From positions 1-31,005 of the forward strand of contig CAVCPW010000268.1 of the NCBI GenBank assembly GCA_963604075.1: a stretch of DNA of 31,005 bases, given 5' to 3'. The position numbers and the translations under genes are program-made. Under the pieces are notes generated by a model. It ran no database searches, was not told the DNA's origin, and worked only from the letters and a program-made list of their open reading frames with translations. This document shows, one piece after another, positions 1 to 8,240 of this stretch (positions are counted from its first letter, which is position 1; the number at the start of each line of letters is the position of its first letter). Origin of the DNA: Anthropogastromicrobium sp963604075. GTDB lineage: Bacteria; Bacillota; Clostridia; Lachnospirales; Lachnospiraceae.

Positions 1-1851
1 TCCGAGGAAAATGGCTGGAGCCGGGCAAAGAAAATGCAGCCGCCAGCAGGAAGGCTAATGGCACGCGAGTGTCCACCAATTCAGATCGAGGAACGCTTTA
101 ACGCAAAGACTGTAAAAAAACTGGGCGAAGGACATTTCCTAGTAGATGTGGGCAAAAATGGAGCCGGCTTTGTGGAGCTTGTGCTGCATGGAACGACAAA
201 GGAAAATCGCGGAAATTGGATTTATCTGTATCCGGCTGAAATGACAAATGAGACTGGTGATGGCATAGATCAGCGGTCGTGCACGCAGAGCTGGAGTGAG
301 AAGTTTGACTGTGTGATTCGTGATTCTTATCGTATGACAGGAAGTGGTGAGGAGCGCTGGCATCCGTCCTTCTGCTACCACGGTTTTCAATATGTGGAAG
401 TAGTTGGCTTTCCAGGTGAGCTTGCACCAGACCAGATCATCTGCTGTCGTCTTTCTGCAGCCAATGAAAAACATGGCACCTTTGAGACCTCAAATCAGAC
501 TTTAAATCGCATCTGCGAAATCACAGACCGTTCGATTTCAAGCAATATGTACTGGAGCTTTACCGATTGCCCGCAGATCGAAAAGCTAGGTTGGATTGAG
601 ACCTCGCATTTGATGTTTGCATCCGTTGCAGCAGTGTATGACATTCGCGCATGGATGAAGAAAATTATTCATGATATCTGCGATTCTCAGCTTGGTAAAG
701 AGCAGGCTGTACTTGCAGGAAACGATGAGGAGGGCTTTGTGCCAGGTATCATTCCAGAGTTTTATCGCATCGGAGGACTCTATAAGGATCCGAACTGGAA
801 TGGTGCATGTGTATTCACACCATGGGCATACTATCAATATTATGGAGATGAGGCTGTGTTGCGTCAGGCATTTCCAATGATGGAACATTATCTAGCCTAT
901 TTGGATCGTCAAACGACAAATGGTGTGTTGGAAAACTATGCACAGATGGGCGAGTGGGGCGAGTATGGAGAGCATACTCCAAATGTATTGGTTGCCACAT
1001 GCGCTTATTACAGAATGCTTGTGATCGCAAAGCAGATTTGTGGAATTTTAAAAAAGCAGAAAGAACAAAAAGAAAATAAGCTGGATGAGAAAGTTGAAAA
1101 GGATAAGAAAGAATGCAAATGCGAAGCTCAGAATGAAGATGAGAAAGTAAAACTTTATGAAGCAAAAGTACAGGCCGTAAGAGAAGCATTCTATCGTCAT
1201 CCAGAGTGCTATGATGAGACAACTGGACAGTTTGGAACAGGCAGTCAGGCAAGCTATGCGATTGCGCTGTTTAGCGGCATGGCAAAAGGTCATGAAGAAC
1301 AGGCAGTGGAAGCACTAGTAGAAGCTGTAAAGAAAAATGGCTATCATTTGACTTCTGGAGAGGTAGGCTTAAAGCAGGTATTTTCCTCATTAGCAGAGGC
1401 TGGATATAGCGATGTGGTTTATAAGATGGTTATGAATCCGACGGCGCCAAGTTACCGAGTTTTTGTTGATAAAGGACTTACCACGCTGCCAGAGTATTGG
1501 AATTATGAGGAATTTTGGCTTGGCAGTATGGTGCGTTCCCGCAATCATGCAATGATGGGTCATGTGCGTGAGTGGATGACAAGCTTTGTGTTGGGCCTCC
1601 GTTCACAGGCTCCGGGATGGACCAAAATGCTTGTGGCACCATATGCGGCAGCTGATTTGACATATGCGAAGGGCAGTGTCATGACTCCGTGGGGCATTGT
1701 AAAAGTGTCATGGAAAAAGGAGACGGAGAGCTTTTCTCTTGCGGCATCTATTCCGCCGGGAATTACTGCCACTGTGTGCATGCCAAAGGAATATGGTGGG
1801 GCACAGTATGAGGTTGGAAGTGGCGAGTGGAAGTGGAGCGTATGGGGCTAG
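1..1851 (+). CDS. GH78 alpha-L-rhamnosidase, 3' part (5' end outside window)
   Basis: This is a glycosidase that would release terminal L-rhamnose from pectic or glycosidic oligosaccharides. The frame is open from base 1, so the ATG at 34 is probably internal and the N-terminal domains lie upstream. The catalytic (alpha/alpha)6 region is recognisable from DCPQIEKLGWIE at about nt 565-600, matching the DCPxREKLGWLE form of GH78, with its Asp and Glu candidates for acid/base and water activation. Further GH78 hallmarks are TTLPEYW and SRNHAMMGHVREW near nt 1480-1575, which carry the late conserved His/Glu, followed by a C-terminal beta-sandwich. A Lys/Glu-rich low-complexity stretch at about nt 1045-1165 looks inserted between barrel helices. 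The family is confident. The exact substrate is not visible, and a rhamnosidase-like relative with another specificity is possible. Confidence 0.87.
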   Translation, partial: SEENGWSRAKKMQPPAGRLMARECPPIQIEERFNAKTVKKLGEGHFLVDVGKNGAGFVELVLHGTTKENRGNWIYLYPAEMTNETGDGIDQRSCTQSWSEKFDCVIRDSYRMTGSGEERWHPSFCYHGFQYVEVVGFPGELAPDQIICCRLSAANEKHGTFETSNQTLNRICEITDRSISSNMYWSFTDCPQIEKLGWIETSHLMFASVAAVYDIRAWMKKIIHDICDSQLGKEQAVLAGNDEEGFVPGIIPEFYRIGGLYKDPNWNGACVFTPWAYYQYYGDEAVLRQAFPMMEHYLAYLDRQTTNGVLENYAQMGEWGEYGEHTPNVLVATCAYYRMLVIAKQICGILKKQKEQKENKLDEKVEKDKKECKCEAQNEDEKVKLYEAKVQAVREAFYRHPECYDETTGQFGTGSQASYAIALFSGMAKGHEEQAVEALVEAVKKNGYHLTSGEVGLKQVFSSLAEAGYSDVVYKMVMNPTAPSYRVFVDKGLTTLPEYWNYEEFWLGSMVRSRNHAMMGHVREWMTSFVLGLRSQAPGWTKMLVAPYAAADLTYAKGSVMTPWGIVKVSWKKETESFSLAASIPPGITATVCMPKEYGGAQYEVGSGEWKWSVWG

Positions 1852-2048
1852 ACAGCTACGATCCGTTTCAGATTGTGGAGATAACAAAGGGGCGTGTATA
1901 TGGCGATGGGCAATGGTTAGCACGAATGGATCAAAAAGGAATTGATCAGGTTGACAGTATTCTGGCAAAAACACATGGAAAAACAAAAGAAGAACAAGCA
2001 AAAGCGTTACTGGAGTTCATTGATTTGTGGAAGGAGGAGCAAGAGTGA
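1842..2048 (+). CDS. Small hypothetical protein, overlaps the rhamnosidase stop
   Basis: This is an unrecognised 68-residue ORF starting MGLDSYDPFQIVEI and ending in a charged helix (EFIDLWKEEQE). The ATG at 1842 overlaps the rhamnosidase stop by 10 nt, with a weak GGAG-type site just upstream. A longer in-frame start at 1827 exists but has no better site. The composition is protein-like: an amphipathic C-terminal half and a GRVYGDGQW turn. Its 3' end contains AAGGAGG, which serves as the ribosome site of the next tiny ORF, so the two look translationally coupled. No domain is recognised. It may be a genuine small protein or the remnant of a larger gene. Confidence 0.4.
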   Translation: MGLDSYDPFQIVEITKGRVYGDGQWLARMDQKGIDQVDSILAKTHGKTKEEQAKALLEFIDLWKEEQE

Positions 2049-2186
2049 CAAGTAGTGCAAGGATTACGTCATCCAAAGGAAATCCGGTCATTCTTGTATT
2101 TGGAGATACGCAATTTACTCGTGATATGGTGGAGGTAAGAGTTTGAGCTTGCCGTTGGAAAGACCGTAACAGTGGAAAAAGAATAG
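2045..2186 (+). pseudogene. Tiny ORF with probable frameshift, coupled to the preceding ORF
   Basis: A GTG at 2045 overlaps the previous stop (GTGA) and sits 7 nt after a perfect AAGGAGG at 2031-2037. Read straight through, it stops at 2144-2146 after 33 residues (MTSSARITSSKGNPVILVFG...). If one base is skipped near 2138, the frame continues as EFELAVGKTVTVEKE to a TAG at 2184-2186. That continuation has the alternating hydrophobic pattern of the preceding strand, so the intact protein would be about 46 residues. I infer a one-base insertion, a sequencing error or programmed frameshifting. The function is unknown. Confidence 0.35.
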
Positions 2187-2216
2187 TTGTATTGTTGAAT
2201 CATTCTGTGATAGAAT
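2187..2216 (+). promoter_or_regulatory. Weak candidate promoter for GH3
   Basis: TTGTAT (2187-2192) and TAGAAT (2211-2216) are separated by 18 nt, about 65 nt before the GH3 start. The match to the vegetative consensus is partial. Confidence 0.35.
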
Positions 2217-2260
2217 AAAGTTACAAAAATTCAGGCCAAGAGATCTGAAAATTTCCTATC

Positions 2261-2283
2261 AGAAAGGATGCGAATGATATCAT
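2261..2283 (+). promoter_or_regulatory. GH3 ribosome site and ATGATATCAT palindrome over the start codon
   Basis: AGAAAGGA (2261-2268) lies 13 nt before the GH3 ATG, a slightly long spacing. The perfect 10-bp palindrome ATGATATCAT (2274-2283) overlaps the first bases of the start codon. The same word occurs at 6544-6553 upstream of a GH43 gene. It could be a repressor site, or an RNA element that limits initiation. Confidence 0.35.
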
Positions 2284-4690
2284 GAAGTGGCAGAGAGTAA
2301 AATATCAGCCGAACACCCCACTCGGTGCAGACGGTCAGAAGGTAACAGCAAGCAAGGAACACAGAGAGCTATCAAAACAGGCAGCAAAGGAAGGCATGGT
2401 CTTACTGAAAAATGACAATGGACTGCTTCCATTTGAGAGAGGCACCAGACTTGCCGTATTTGGAAAGGCATGTGCCGATTATGTAAAAGGTGGTGGAGGA
2501 AGCGGCGATGTGACTGTTTCCTATACTGTGAGCCTTGACGCAGGTTTAAAGGCACTTAGTGATTATGTGAGTGTATATGAAGGATTGTCAGACTTCTATT
2601 GCAAAAATGTGCGCGATCAGTATGAAAAGGGCGTAGCACCTGGTATGACTGTAGAGCCAGAGGTTCCGGCAGATCTGTTAAAGAAGGCAAGAGCCTATAC
2701 CGACACGGCATTGATTACGATTTGCCGTTTCTCCGGAGAGGGATGGGATCGAACCAGCAGCTACGATAATGGTGTGGAGTCAGATGAGCCTATGTGGAAG
2801 GCAGCTCAGAAGGTTTTCGAGCGTGGTGATTTCTATTTATCCGATGCTGAGCAGCGCATGGTCGAGGCAGTAAAGGCGGCATTCCCGAAGGTTGCGGTCG
2901 TATTGAATGTTGGAGGTGTCATTGATACCAAATGGTTTGCACAGGACACGCAGATTCAGTCTGTTTTAATGGCATGGCAGGGCGGCATGGAAGGCGGTGC
3001 TGCAGCAGCCGAGCTTCTGTGCGGCATTGGCAATCCATCCGGAAAGCTGGCTGATACATTTGCAAGGACTCTTGAGGATTATCCGTCTTCCTATAACTTC
3101 CATGAATCGAAGGATTATGTCGATTATACAGATGATATTTATGTTGGATATCGTTATTTTGAGACAATTCCGGGGGCAGCAAAAAAGGTAGTTTACCCGT
3201 TTGGTTACGGTCTTTCTTATACCACATTTAAGTGGGAGCTTGAGTCTGTAAATGAGGTAGACGATGGCACGATTACAGTGCGTGCAGAGGTGGCAAACAC
3301 AGGAAATAAGGCAGGAAAGGAAGTTTTACAACTTTATGGAAGCGCATCGAAGGGCATGCTTGATAAGCCGTCAAAGATTCTTTTGTCATATGCAAAGACA
3401 AGACTGCTGCAGCCAGGTGAAAATCAGCTGATTACTTTAACATGCAAGATTGAAGACCTTGCATCATACGATGATCTGGGTGTGTTACACAAGTCTGCAT
3501 ATGTACTGGAGCAGGGAGAGTATCATTTCTATCTTGGAACATCCGTGAGAGAGACTGTGGAGCTTGGATTTATCCATACTGAGGATGATACGAGAGTGAC
3601 CGAACAGCTTAGCGCGTGCCTGACACCGAGTTCTCTGCCGAAGCGTATGCGCGCCGATGGCAGCTTTGAGGAGCTTCAGGTAACACCAGCTCACGATCCT
3701 GACAGCGATGATCTTATGTCAAAGGAGGAGAAGCTGCGTTTAGACGGAATATCCCCTGATGCGAGAGCATATAAGGGACAATGCCTGTGGAGTAAGAAAG
3801 ACTGGCGCATTCAATTTGAACAGGTGGCGGACGGCACTGTGACTATGGATGAATTTGTGGCACAGTTAAGCGATGAAGAACTGGCACATCTTTTAGGCGG
3901 TCAGCCAAACACAGGAGCAGCAAATACCTTTGGCTTTGGCAACCTGCCGGAGTGCGGCATTCCGAACTTTATGACAGCAGACGGTCCGGCAGGGCTTCGT
4001 ATCCAGCCAGAGTGCGGTGTGTGCACAACTGCATGGCCGTGTGCGACTCTTCTTGCCTGCACTTGGAATCCGGATATCGTCTATGAGGTGGGTGCAGCCG
4101 GTGCAAAGGAAGTAAAGGAAAATAATATCGCAATCTGGCTGACCCCAGCGATCAATATTCACCGTACTCCGATGTGCGGACGTAACTTTGAATACTATTC
4201 AGAAGATCCGTATCTGGTTGCAAAGCAGGCTGGCGCGATGGTTCGCGGTATCCAGTCTCAGCACATTGCAGCAACGGTAAAGCACTTTGCAGTGAATAAC
4301 AAGGAGACAAATCGTAAGGATTCTAATTCCAGAGTATCTGAGCGTGCCGCAAGACAGATTTATTTAAAGGCATTTGAGCGTATCGTAAAGGAAGCAAAGC
4401 CGTGGTGCATCATGTCCTCCTATAATATTATAAATGATTACAGAGCATCTGAGAATCATGATCTGTTAGAGAAGCTTCTTCGTGATGAGTGGGGCTTTGA
4501 CGGTGTAGTCACAACAGACTGGTGGACACTGGGCGAGCATTACAAGGAGGTCAATGCTGGAAATGACATCAAGATGGCAAGCGGCAATCCAGAGAATCTG
4601 CTAGAAGCATTGCATAAGGGATTATTAAAGAGAGAGACGATGGAACGCAGCGTAAAGAGATTGTTAAATGTTCTCTTAAAAATTGACTGA
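2282..4690 (+). CDS. GH3 beta-glucosidase/beta-xylosidase with reversed domain order
   Basis: This is a retaining GH3 beta-glycosidase of 802 residues, probably acting on imported beta-gluco- or xylo-oligosaccharides in the cytoplasm, since no signal peptide is visible. The domain order is permuted. The alpha/beta-sandwich normally found second comes first (about residues 30-305, starting EGMVLLKNDNGLLPF), followed by an FnIII-like module (from about GYGLSYTTFKW, residues 306-430). The (beta/alpha)8 barrel comes last (about 520-802: LGGQPNTGAAN, TADGPAGLR, KHFAVNN). The nucleophile candidate is D746 in GVVTTDWW. The acid/base candidate is E153 in GEGWDR, here far upstream of the nucleophile. 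This order is known from Butyrivibrio fibrisolvens and Ruminococcus albus enzymes. Substrate preference cannot be read from the sequence. Confidence 0.9.
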   Translation: MKWQRVKYQPNTPLGADGQKVTASKEHRELSKQAAKEGMVLLKNDNGLLPFERGTRLAVFGKACADYVKGGGGSGDVTVSYTVSLDAGLKALSDYVSVYEGLSDFYCKNVRDQYEKGVAPGMTVEPEVPADLLKKARAYTDTALITICRFSGEGWDRTSSYDNGVESDEPMWKAAQKVFERGDFYLSDAEQRMVEAVKAAFPKVAVVLNVGGVIDTKWFAQDTQIQSVLMAWQGGMEGGAAAAELLCGIGNPSGKLADTFARTLEDYPSSYNFHESKDYVDYTDDIYVGYRYFETIPGAAKKVVYPFGYGLSYTTFKWELESVNEVDDGTITVRAEVANTGNKAGKEVLQLYGSASKGMLDKPSKILLSYAKTRLLQPGENQLITLTCKIEDLASYDDLGVLHKSAYVLEQGEYHFYLGTSVRETVELGFIHTEDDTRVTEQLSACLTPSSLPKRMRADGSFEELQVTPAHDPDSDDLMSKEEKLRLDGISPDARAYKGQCLWSKKDWRIQFEQVADGTVTMDEFVAQLSDEELAHLLGGQPNTGAANTFGFGNLPECGIPNFMTADGPAGLRIQPECGVCTTAWPCATLLACTWNPDIVYEVGAAGAKEVKENNIAIWLTPAINIHRTPMCGRNFEYYSEDPYLVAKQAGAMVRGIQSQHIAATVKHFAVNNKETNRKDSNSRVSERAARQIYLKAFERIVKEAKPWCIMSSYNIINDYRASENHDLLEKLLRDEWGFDGVVTTDWWTLGEHYKEVNAGNDIKMASGNPENLLEALHKGLLKRETMERSVKRLLNVLLKID

Positions 4691-4734
4691 CGAAAATTAA
4701 CAGGTAAAAATTAACTAGCCAAAATTAACTGGTA
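4679..4734 (+). repeat. Four 14-bp tandem repeats across the GH3 stop codon
   Basis: Four consecutive 14-bp units, each beginning AAAATTRAC, start at 4679, 4693, 4707 and 4721. The first unit encodes the last codons and the TGA of the GH3 gene. The last ends two bases before the run into the next gene's leader. The units differ only in their last five or six bases. Confidence 0.85.
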
Positions 4735-4757
4735 AAATGAGGAAGGAATTAAACTTT

Positions 4758-6371
4758 ATGGAAACGAAGATGTGGAATGCAGACCTGGGAGATGGAACGT
4801 ATAAAAATCCAATCCTCTATGCAGATTATTCAGATCCGGATGCTTGTCGTGTGGGCGAAGATTATTTTATGATCGCATCAAGCTTTTGCAATGCGCCGGG
4901 TCTGCCGATACTTCACTCAAGAGATCTGGTCAACTGGAAGGTAGTAAATTACATCCTGCCTAAAGTTCCGGGAGAACGTTATGATAAGCCGGTACATGGA
5001 TGTGGTGTGTGGGCTCCGGCGATTCGTTATCATGAGGGAACTTACTTTGCCTGTTTTCCGATGCCGGATGAGGGCATTTATATGAGTACCGCTAAGAATC
5101 CGTTTGGAGCATGGTCTGAGCCGGTCAACATCCGTCCGGGTGCAGGTTGGATCGATCCGTGTCCGTTCTGGGATGATGATGGAAGGGCATATTTGGTAGC
5201 AGGTGTCGCAAGGAGTCGTATCGGTTATAAGAGTGTGCTTCATATGGTGGAGATGCAGCCTGACGGAATGGGCCTGATTGGAGAAGAAAAAGTTGTCTTT
5301 GACGGAAATTTAAATGATCAGGAGACAATCGAAGGACCAAAGCTTTACAAGCGAAATGGCTGGTACTATATTTTTGCTCCGGCGGGTGGTGTAAAAACGG
5401 GCTGGCAGACAGTTCTTCGTTCCAGAAATATTTTTGGACCGTATGAGTACCGTGTTGTAATACGTCAGGGCGATACGCCTGTAAATGGCCCTCATCAGGG
5501 TGCATGGGTTGATACTGTGACAGGAGAGGACTGGTTCTTACATTTTCAGGATGTTTATAGTGCAGGACGAATTATCCATCTTCAGCCGATGAGCTGGAAG
5601 GAGGACTGGCCGATTATTGGTGTGGCAAAGGATGGTAATGAGTACGGAGAACCAGTGCTTACTTACCGTAAGCCAAATGTAGGTGAGGCTGCGAAAAAGA
5701 CTGTGATCTGTGAGCCGGATGCATCCGATGATTTCGCAGAAAAAACACTTGGTCTTCAGTGGCAGTGGAATGCAAATCCGCAGGAAAGCTGGTGCGAGTT
5801 TACCGGAAATGGACTTCGCCTGAATGCAGTTTGCGAGGAAAATGGACTGCCATACGGTGATTATCAAAATCTCTTACTCCAGAAATGGCCGGCACCAGAG
5901 TTTACCTGTGAGACAACACTTTCGCTTGCAGGATTAAAGTCAGGTGCCCAGGCCGGTGTGATTTCGATGGGCGTGGAGTATGCACTGATCACCTTTAAGA
6001 GAGCGGATGATGGTGGCATTTTGGCATCATTTGTAAAGGGCGTGCAGAAATACGGCAAGATTCTCGTGGAAAGCACGGAGGAGATGAGTACAACATTAGG
6101 AACGGTTGACTTTGCAGATGATAGCGAGGTAGTGACTGTTCGCATGAGTGTACGCCGCGTCGGAACGCAGGATTTGAGTGAGAAAGAAAAGAATTTTCCA
6201 CTTGAGGAAGTGGAATTTTCATACAGTACAGATGGCATAAATTACCAGAAGGTCGGAAGCTATATGGCAGTTCCGGGACGCTGGGTTGGCGTAAAGAGTG
6301 GTGTGTTCTGTGCGGCGTATGATGTACAGGATGCAGGCAGCTGTATGGTGACGAAGTGCATTTACGTGTAA
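4758..6371 (+). CDS. GH43 beta-xylosidase/alpha-L-arabinofuranosidase (first copy)
   Basis: This is an inverting GH43 enzyme (537 residues) for xylo- or arabino-oligosaccharides. The N-terminal five-bladed propeller contains the family triad: base D26 in YSDPDA, pKa-modulating D133 in WIDPCPFWDDDG, and acid E192 in ETIEGPKLY. The last 200 or so residues form a concanavalin-like beta-sandwich typical of xylosidase-type GH43 proteins (FTGNGLRL, LLQKWPAPEFTCETTL). I chose the ATG at 4758 over the in-frame ATG at 4737 because GAGGAAGGA (4739-4747) is correctly spaced for 4758 and would lie inside the longer reading frame. No signal peptide is visible, so it is probably cytoplasmic. It follows GH3 after a short tandem-repeat gap and is likely cotranscribed with it. 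Xylosidase versus arabinofuranosidase is undecided. Confidence 0.9.
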   Translation: METKMWNADLGDGTYKNPILYADYSDPDACRVGEDYFMIASSFCNAPGLPILHSRDLVNWKVVNYILPKVPGERYDKPVHGCGVWAPAIRYHEGTYFACFPMPDEGIYMSTAKNPFGAWSEPVNIRPGAGWIDPCPFWDDDGRAYLVAGVARSRIGYKSVLHMVEMQPDGMGLIGEEKVVFDGNLNDQETIEGPKLYKRNGWYYIFAPAGGVKTGWQTVLRSRNIFGPYEYRVVIRQGDTPVNGPHQGAWVDTVTGEDWFLHFQDVYSAGRIIHLQPMSWKEDWPIIGVAKDGNEYGEPVLTYRKPNVGEAAKKTVICEPDASDDFAEKTLGLQWQWNANPQESWCEFTGNGLRLNAVCEENGLPYGDYQNLLLQKWPAPEFTCETTLSLAGLKSGAQAGVISMGVEYALITFKRADDGGILASFVKGVQKYGKILVESTEEMSTTLGTVDFADDSEVVTVRMSVRRVGTQDLSEKEKNFPLEEVEFSYSTDGINYQKVGSYMAVPGRWVGVKSGVFCAAYDVQDAGSCMVTKCIYV

Positions 6372-6405
6372 TGTAGTGTGTCTACGCGTAATGCATGTAT
6401 GTGTC
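6363..6405 (+). repeat. Imperfect tandem duplication across the first GH43 stop codon
   Basis: Two adjacent units, 6363-6382 and 6383-6405, both begin TACGYGTAATG and end GTGTC. The first contains the TAA stop of the gene. The second has three extra bases in the middle. Confidence 0.65.
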
Positions 6406-6469
6406 TGCACATGATACAGTGTGCATATGCAAGTCTGTATCGAATCTATCATAATTTTCACAATCTATT

Positions 6470-6503
6470 GAAAGGCATTGCTTCTGTGGAGGTGGTGCCT
6501 TTC
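6470..6503 (+). terminator. Possible terminator after the first GH43 gene
   Basis: GAAAGGCA (6470-6477) pairs perfectly with TGCCTTTC (6496-6503) across an 18-nt loop. The following bases are only moderately T-rich, so this is a weak intrinsic terminator or an mRNA-stabilising hairpin. Confidence 0.4.
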
Positions 6504-6539
6504 TCAATTCTACTCGTAAAAAACTTGTAACCCCGCAAA

Positions 6540-6553
6540 TATAATGATATCAT
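6540..6553 (+). promoter_or_regulatory. -10 box overlapping the ATGATATCAT palindrome before the second GH43 gene
   Basis: A perfect TATAAT (6540-6545) has no good -35 at 17 nt. It overlaps the 10-bp palindrome ATGATATCAT at 6544-6553, the same word found at the GH3 start. The position is what a repressor operator would have. Confidence 0.4.
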
Positions 6554-6593
6554 AAATATGATCAAGAAAATTAAAGAAAAAAGGAGATTACCA

Positions 6594-8183
6594 ATGACGA
6601 GAACATACCGCAATCCCGTGCAGCGCGGCTTTTTCCCAGATCCATCCGTTGTGCGCGTTGGAGACGATTATTATATGGTCAATTCGACCTTCCAATATTT
6701 TCCGGCAATCGCAATCAGCCATTCAAAGGATATGGTACACTGGGAACTAATTGGACATGCAATTACAGATCCAGATGAATTAGACTTAAGCGACATCCGT
6801 GATTCTCACGGAATCTGGGCACCGGACATTTCTTATAGTAATGGCAGATTTATCATTATGGCAACGCTTCGCTTAAATGCAGATGGAAAGCGAGATAATA
6901 ATGTCATGCGCCGCCAGTTGGTGGTTTCTTCTGAGAAGCCGGAAGGCCCATACAGCAAGCCTTCATGGTTGGAGGTGGACAGCATTGATCCGTCCCATTT
7001 TGTGGATGATGGTGGAAAGCATTACATGGTTATCAGTCCGGGAATCAACCTTGTTCCGTTGTCTGATGATTGCACTCGAGTGATCGGTGATTTGATTCCT
7101 GTCTGGCCGGGAACAGGAGAGCGCTGCCCGGAGGGACCGCACATTTTGCGTCACGGTGACTATTATTATGCAATTCTTGCAGAGGGCGGCACTGGATACG
7201 GTCATGGAATTAATGTTGGCCGTTCAAAAAATCTGTTTGGTCCATATGAGCCATCGCCATATAATCCGCTGATGCGTCAGTTTGACCCCAATGCACCAAT
7301 TCAGCGCACTGGTCATGGAAAATTGATTGAAGACGCTAACGGCGACTGGTGGGTCTATTATCTGATGGGACGTCCAAATCGAGGTATTGAAGTCGCAAAC
7401 GGAAAGGCACCAAAGCCGGGAGAGATTCGTGTGCCGGGTGCGTATACTACAGTCGGCAGAGAGACCGGAATGGATCCGGTAAGATGGCTGAATGATGGAT
7501 GGTTTGTTATCAACGAAGGCAAAGGTCCTAGTACTGAGCAGGTTGCACCGAACCTGCCGGAGGTTACCTATCCAAAGTGGCAGAGGGATGATTTTGATAA
7601 TCCAACATTAGATGTACACTGGGAATTTGTGCGCAGACCAGCACCGGGAAATTATTCACTCACAGAGCGTCCTGGTCATATGCGAATTTGGACCCAGGAT
7701 GGACAGCTCTTTGAAATTCGTGCAAAAAATACGTTGCTTCGCAGAGAAGAAGAACTAGCCTATACCGCAACCACAAAGCTTGATTTTTGCCCAACAAGAG
7801 ATGGTGAGCAGGCAGGACTGACCTGTTATTACAGCACCGCGACATATGCGCGTTTTTCTCTGTGTTATGAAAGCGGCAGAAAGCTTCAGCTTGTAATCAA
7901 TCGAAATCACGGTGAGGAGCTGATAGCAGAAGTGGATCAGATAAAGGATGTTCCGATTTGGCTAAAGGTCGAAGTCGATCGTTTGACAAGACGCTTTTTT
8001 TACAGTTATGATGGCGTACAGTGGAATCTGGCGGGTGTATTAAATGACTGTATTTATTTGTGTGACGAAGGTGTGCCGGATGATCCGAAACGTCACACCG
8101 GAACGCTTGTCGGCATCTACGCAAATAATGGCGGGTGCGGAAGTCGTATTCCGGCGGATTTTGATTTCTTTGAATTTAACTAA
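6594..8183 (+). CDS. GH43 beta-xylosidase (second copy)
   Basis: This is a 529-residue GH43 beta-xylosidase-type enzyme removing xylose from xylo-oligosaccharides, probably in the cytoplasm (no signal peptide). Family landmarks are D16 in FFPDPS, D132 in SIDPSHFVDDGG and E180 in CPEGPHIL, plus the early motifs VGDDYYMVNSTF, SKDMVHWELIGHA and IWAPDISY. The C-terminal part (about residues 330-529) is the usual beta-sandwich (WQRDDFDNPTLDVHWEFVRRP). The ATG at 6594 is preferred to 6558 because AAAGGAG at 6579-6585 is correctly placed for it. It has its own upstream -10 box and possible operator, so it may be regulated separately from the GH3-GH43 pair. It is closer to classical xylosidases (NPV...FPDPS) than the first copy, so the two probably differ in specificity. 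Confidence 0.91.
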   Translation: MTRTYRNPVQRGFFPDPSVVRVGDDYYMVNSTFQYFPAIAISHSKDMVHWELIGHAITDPDELDLSDIRDSHGIWAPDISYSNGRFIIMATLRLNADGKRDNNVMRRQLVVSSEKPEGPYSKPSWLEVDSIDPSHFVDDGGKHYMVISPGINLVPLSDDCTRVIGDLIPVWPGTGERCPEGPHILRHGDYYYAILAEGGTGYGHGINVGRSKNLFGPYEPSPYNPLMRQFDPNAPIQRTGHGKLIEDANGDWWVYYLMGRPNRGIEVANGKAPKPGEIRVPGAYTTVGRETGMDPVRWLNDGWFVINEGKGPSTEQVAPNLPEVTYPKWQRDDFDNPTLDVHWEFVRRPAPGNYSLTERPGHMRIWTQDGQLFEIRAKNTLLRREEELAYTATTKLDFCPTRDGEQAGLTCYYSTATYARFSLCYESGRKLQLVINRNHGEELIAEVDQIKDVPIWLKVEVDRLTRRFFYSYDGVQWNLAGVLNDCIYLCDEGVPDDPKRHTGTLVGIYANNGGCGSRIPADFDFFEFN

Positions 8184-8194
8184 ATTGAGTAAGT

Positions 8195-8229
8195 CCCCTG
8201 CTTCAATTGCAAAAAGCAATAAGCAGGGG
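8195..8229. terminator. Strong hairpin after the second GH43 gene
   Basis: CCCCTGCTT (8195-8203) pairs with AAGCAGGGG (8221-8229), with an inner ATTGC/GCAAT stem and an AAAAA loop. No real T tract follows, so it is either a terminator that works by structure or an mRNA 3'-end protector. Confidence 0.55.
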
Positions 8230-8240
8230 GGATTTGCTTG

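Noticed and set aside
4737..4757. Longer GH43 start at 4737
   Set aside because: The best ribosome site lies inside this extension and points to the ATG at 4758.
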